A program made the translations under genes and the position numbers. This document shows, one piece after another, positions 5,198-6,311 of a stretch of 6,311 nucleotides of DNA. Below the pieces are notes generated by a model. The model saw nothing but the letters and a program-made list of their open reading frames with translations, had not been told where the DNA came from and ran no database searches. Positions within the stretch are counted from its first letter, which is position 1, and each line of letters starts with the position of its first letter. Source of the DNA: Betaproteobacteria bacterium (GTDB lineage Bacteria > Pseudomonadota > Gammaproteobacteria > Burkholderiales > SG8-39); the NCBI GenBank assembly GCA_011391185.1, contig JAABRB010000212.1:1-6311 (forward strand), in the 5' to 3' direction.

Positions 5198-5309
5198 GGT
5201 GGCATCCCGTCGGTTTCGACCGCTAACGATACCAGTCCCCACGCGCGACCCGTTGAGCTTCGAGGGCAGGACGTCTACTCTTCCTGATTCCACGCAAATG
5301 GAGGCGAGC
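5198..5309. promoter_or_regulatory. Divergent intergenic region between the ClpX-like and RCC1-like genes, with a possible + strand promoter
   Basis: These 112 bases must hold the promoters of both flanking genes if their GTG starts are right. For the + strand gene, TTGAGC (5253-5258) and TACTCT (5276-5281) are spaced by 17 bases, matching sigma-70 hexamers at 4/6 and 3/6; this is weak. For the - strand gene only a -10-like TATCGT (5226-5231, reverse strand) is visible, without a good -35. A GACGTC palindrome (5270-5275) overlaps the + strand spacer and could be part of an operator, but six bases prove nothing. Confidence 0.3.
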
Positions 5310-6239
5310 GTGCCGCTGGCGATGCGACTTGTTGCAATGTGCGCGGCCCTTGCATGGGCCACAGCGGTGACGGCCGACAGTTCGAGCCCGCGCCTGACGG
5401 CCTACTACGACAGTTTCATGGCGCTGTGCGGCGGCATCGCATACGAATGGTCGGACGAGCAGTCTCCGCGCAGGCTGGCCAGCGGGGTGCGCCAGGTCGC
5501 GGTCGGGCGCGCGAATCGCTACGTCCTCGATCACGGCGGCAGCGTGCTGGCCTGGGATGGAAACGCCCGCGAGCCGGTCCGGGTGCTCGACCGCGTGCGT
5601 GCCATGCACGCCGGCCGCTCGGGACTGCTTCTCATCCGCCACGACGGCAGCCTGTGGCACGTGACGACTCGCAGTGTGGTCGGTTTCGGTGAGTCGCTTG
5701 CCGAGCCGGTACGGATCGCTGGCAACGCAGTGACTGCCGCGGTCGGCGACGGCGCCGACTACTATGTCACGGGCGACGGCGCGCTTTACGTCAAGGGCCG
5801 CGCGGATCGGGGCCAATACGGCGATGGCAAACTCACCGCCACGGATGATTTCGTGCGCATCGCCAGTGACGTGACGCAGGTCGTCGCCCACACCGGCCAT
5901 GCGCTCCTCCTCCGGCGGGACGGCAGCGTGTGGGGTACCGGCGGGAATATCTACGGCCCGCTCGGCCGCCATGGCCATGGCGACAAAGCCATCTCATGGG
6001 GGCCGATCTTCGACGACGCACGTGCCATCGCCACCGGCAGCGGCCACTCGGTGGCGATCCGCCGCGATGGCGGCCTGTGGATCTGGGGCCGCAATGAAGG
6101 CCTCGATCCGCGACGCGTGATGGACAGCGTCACTGCAGTGGCGGCCGGCAACGACACCACCATGGCAATCAGCGAGGATGCGCTGTGGCAGTGGCGCACC
6201 GGCACACGGCCGCGTCGCGTCATGGTCTGCACGCCCTAG
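5310..6239 (+). CDS. Secreted RCC1-like beta-propeller protein
   Basis: The product has 309 residues. I chose the GTG at 5310 because GGAGG (5300-5304) lies five bases upstream; ATGs at 5298 and 5322 are in frame but lack a properly spaced site. The N-terminus is a Sec signal peptide (PLAMRLVAMCAALAWATAVTA, residues 2-22, cleavage likely before DSSS), so the protein acts in the periplasm or outside. The rest consists of RCC1-type blades, each with a D-G-(S/G)-(L/V)-W-x-W-G-like strand: GGSVLAWDG (76-84), DGSLWHV (112-118), DGALYVKG (156-163), DGSVWGTG (204-211), DGGLWIWG (253-260) and DALWQW (290-295). Each is preceded by a V-x-x-V-A-x-G-x strand, and spacing is about 37-49 residues. An outlying LCGGIAYEW (39-47) may complete a seventh blade. 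The mature protein has only two cysteines, C40 and C307, near its two ends. RCC1 propellers bind proteins or other ligands; no specific function can be assigned. It is divergent from the ClpX-like gene. Confidence 0.87.
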   Translation: MPLAMRLVAMCAALAWATAVTADSSSPRLTAYYDSFMALCGGIAYEWSDEQSPRRLASGVRQVAVGRANRYVLDHGGSVLAWDGNAREPVRVLDRVRAMHAGRSGLLLIRHDGSLWHVTTRSVVGFGESLAEPVRIAGNAVTAAVGDGADYYVTGDGALYVKGRADRGQYGDGKLTATDDFVRIASDVTQVVAHTGHALLLRRDGSVWGTGGNIYGPLGRHGHGDKAISWGPIFDDARAIATGSGHSVAIRRDGGLWIWGRNEGLDPRRVMDSVTAVAAGNDTTMAISEDALWQWRTGTRPRRVMVCTP

Positions 6240-6311
6240 GAGCCTGTCGGACTTGGGTGTTCGAAAGCGAAACGGTGGGAGAGCGAGGACAGATTTTGAC
6301 GATTTCGACGC
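6240..6311. other. Downstream stretch with no recognised gene; possible mobile-element edge
   Basis: The RCC1-like stop TAG is followed at once by AGCCTGTCGGACTTGGGTG. The GAGCCTGTCGGACTT-like start resembles termini I associate with insertion sequences, possibly IS1182-like, but no second end, target duplication or transposase is inside the window. No hairpin with a T run follows the gene, so no terminator can be named. Confidence 0.2.

Noticed and set aside
5198..5362. Upstream extension of the ClpX-like frame as a possible N-terminal domain
   Set aside because: The 55 extra residues have one Cys, no CxxC zinc motif and no similarity to ClpX, and they overlap the start and signal peptide of the divergent gene.
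5967..5982. 16-base palindrome CGCCATGGCCATGGCG in the RCC1-like gene
   Set aside because: It arises from codons for RHGHG in GC-rich sequence and has no positional significance that I can see.

Overview
The window is GC-rich DNA from a Gram-negative bacterium, most likely a beta- or gammaproteobacterium. The basis is a lipobox lipoprotein, an MCE/MlaE-type envelope lipid transporter, a ClpX-family unfoldase and a secreted beta-propeller protein. Assignment below phylum level is inference. No rRNA, tRNA, CRISPR array or complete mobile element is visible.

Layout. (1) Bases 1-200, + strand: the 3' end of a gene whose start lies outside the window; its product carries an HEFVH (HExxH) zinc-metallopeptidase-type motif. 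Part of it is clearly less GC-rich than its neighbours. (2) Bases 3892 down to 290, - strand: a tight four-gene operon for an ABC-type envelope lipid transporter. In transcription order it encodes a STAS-MlaE permease, an MlaF-like ATPase, a single-MCE-domain MlaD-like protein with a long helical tail, and a PqiC/ABC_trans_aux-type lipoprotein. This is the LinKLMN gene order; there is no MlaC-like carrier and the MlaB role is fused to the permease. (3) Bases 3893-4186: a non-coding stretch with two copies of a 73-base double-hairpin repeat, a terminator-like hairpin behind the upstream gene, and an unusual operon leader in which a GC hairpin separates a perfect Shine-Dalgarno sequence from the start codon. 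(4) Bases 5197 down to 4187, - strand: a ClpX-like AAA+ ATPase. It has intact ATPase motifs but no N-terminal zinc domain, no IGF-type ClpP-docking motif, no RKH loop, and RYVN where ClpX has the pore motif GYVG. (5) Bases 5310-6239, + strand, divergent from (4): a secreted RCC1-like beta-propeller protein. (6) Bases 6240-6311: 72 bases with no recognised gene.

How the parts fit. The four operon proteins should form one trans-envelope machine: permease and ATPase at the inner membrane, the MCE protein anchored there and extending into the periplasm, and the lipoprotein as the likely outer-membrane contact. The ClpX-like protein is the most unusual gene. Its changes fall together on the surfaces for substrate grip, adaptor binding and ClpP docking, while the ATP-hydrolysis motifs remain, so it is best read as a ClpP-independent remodelling ATPase. 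Its only close neighbour by promoter region is the secreted RCC1-like protein; a functional link is unproven.
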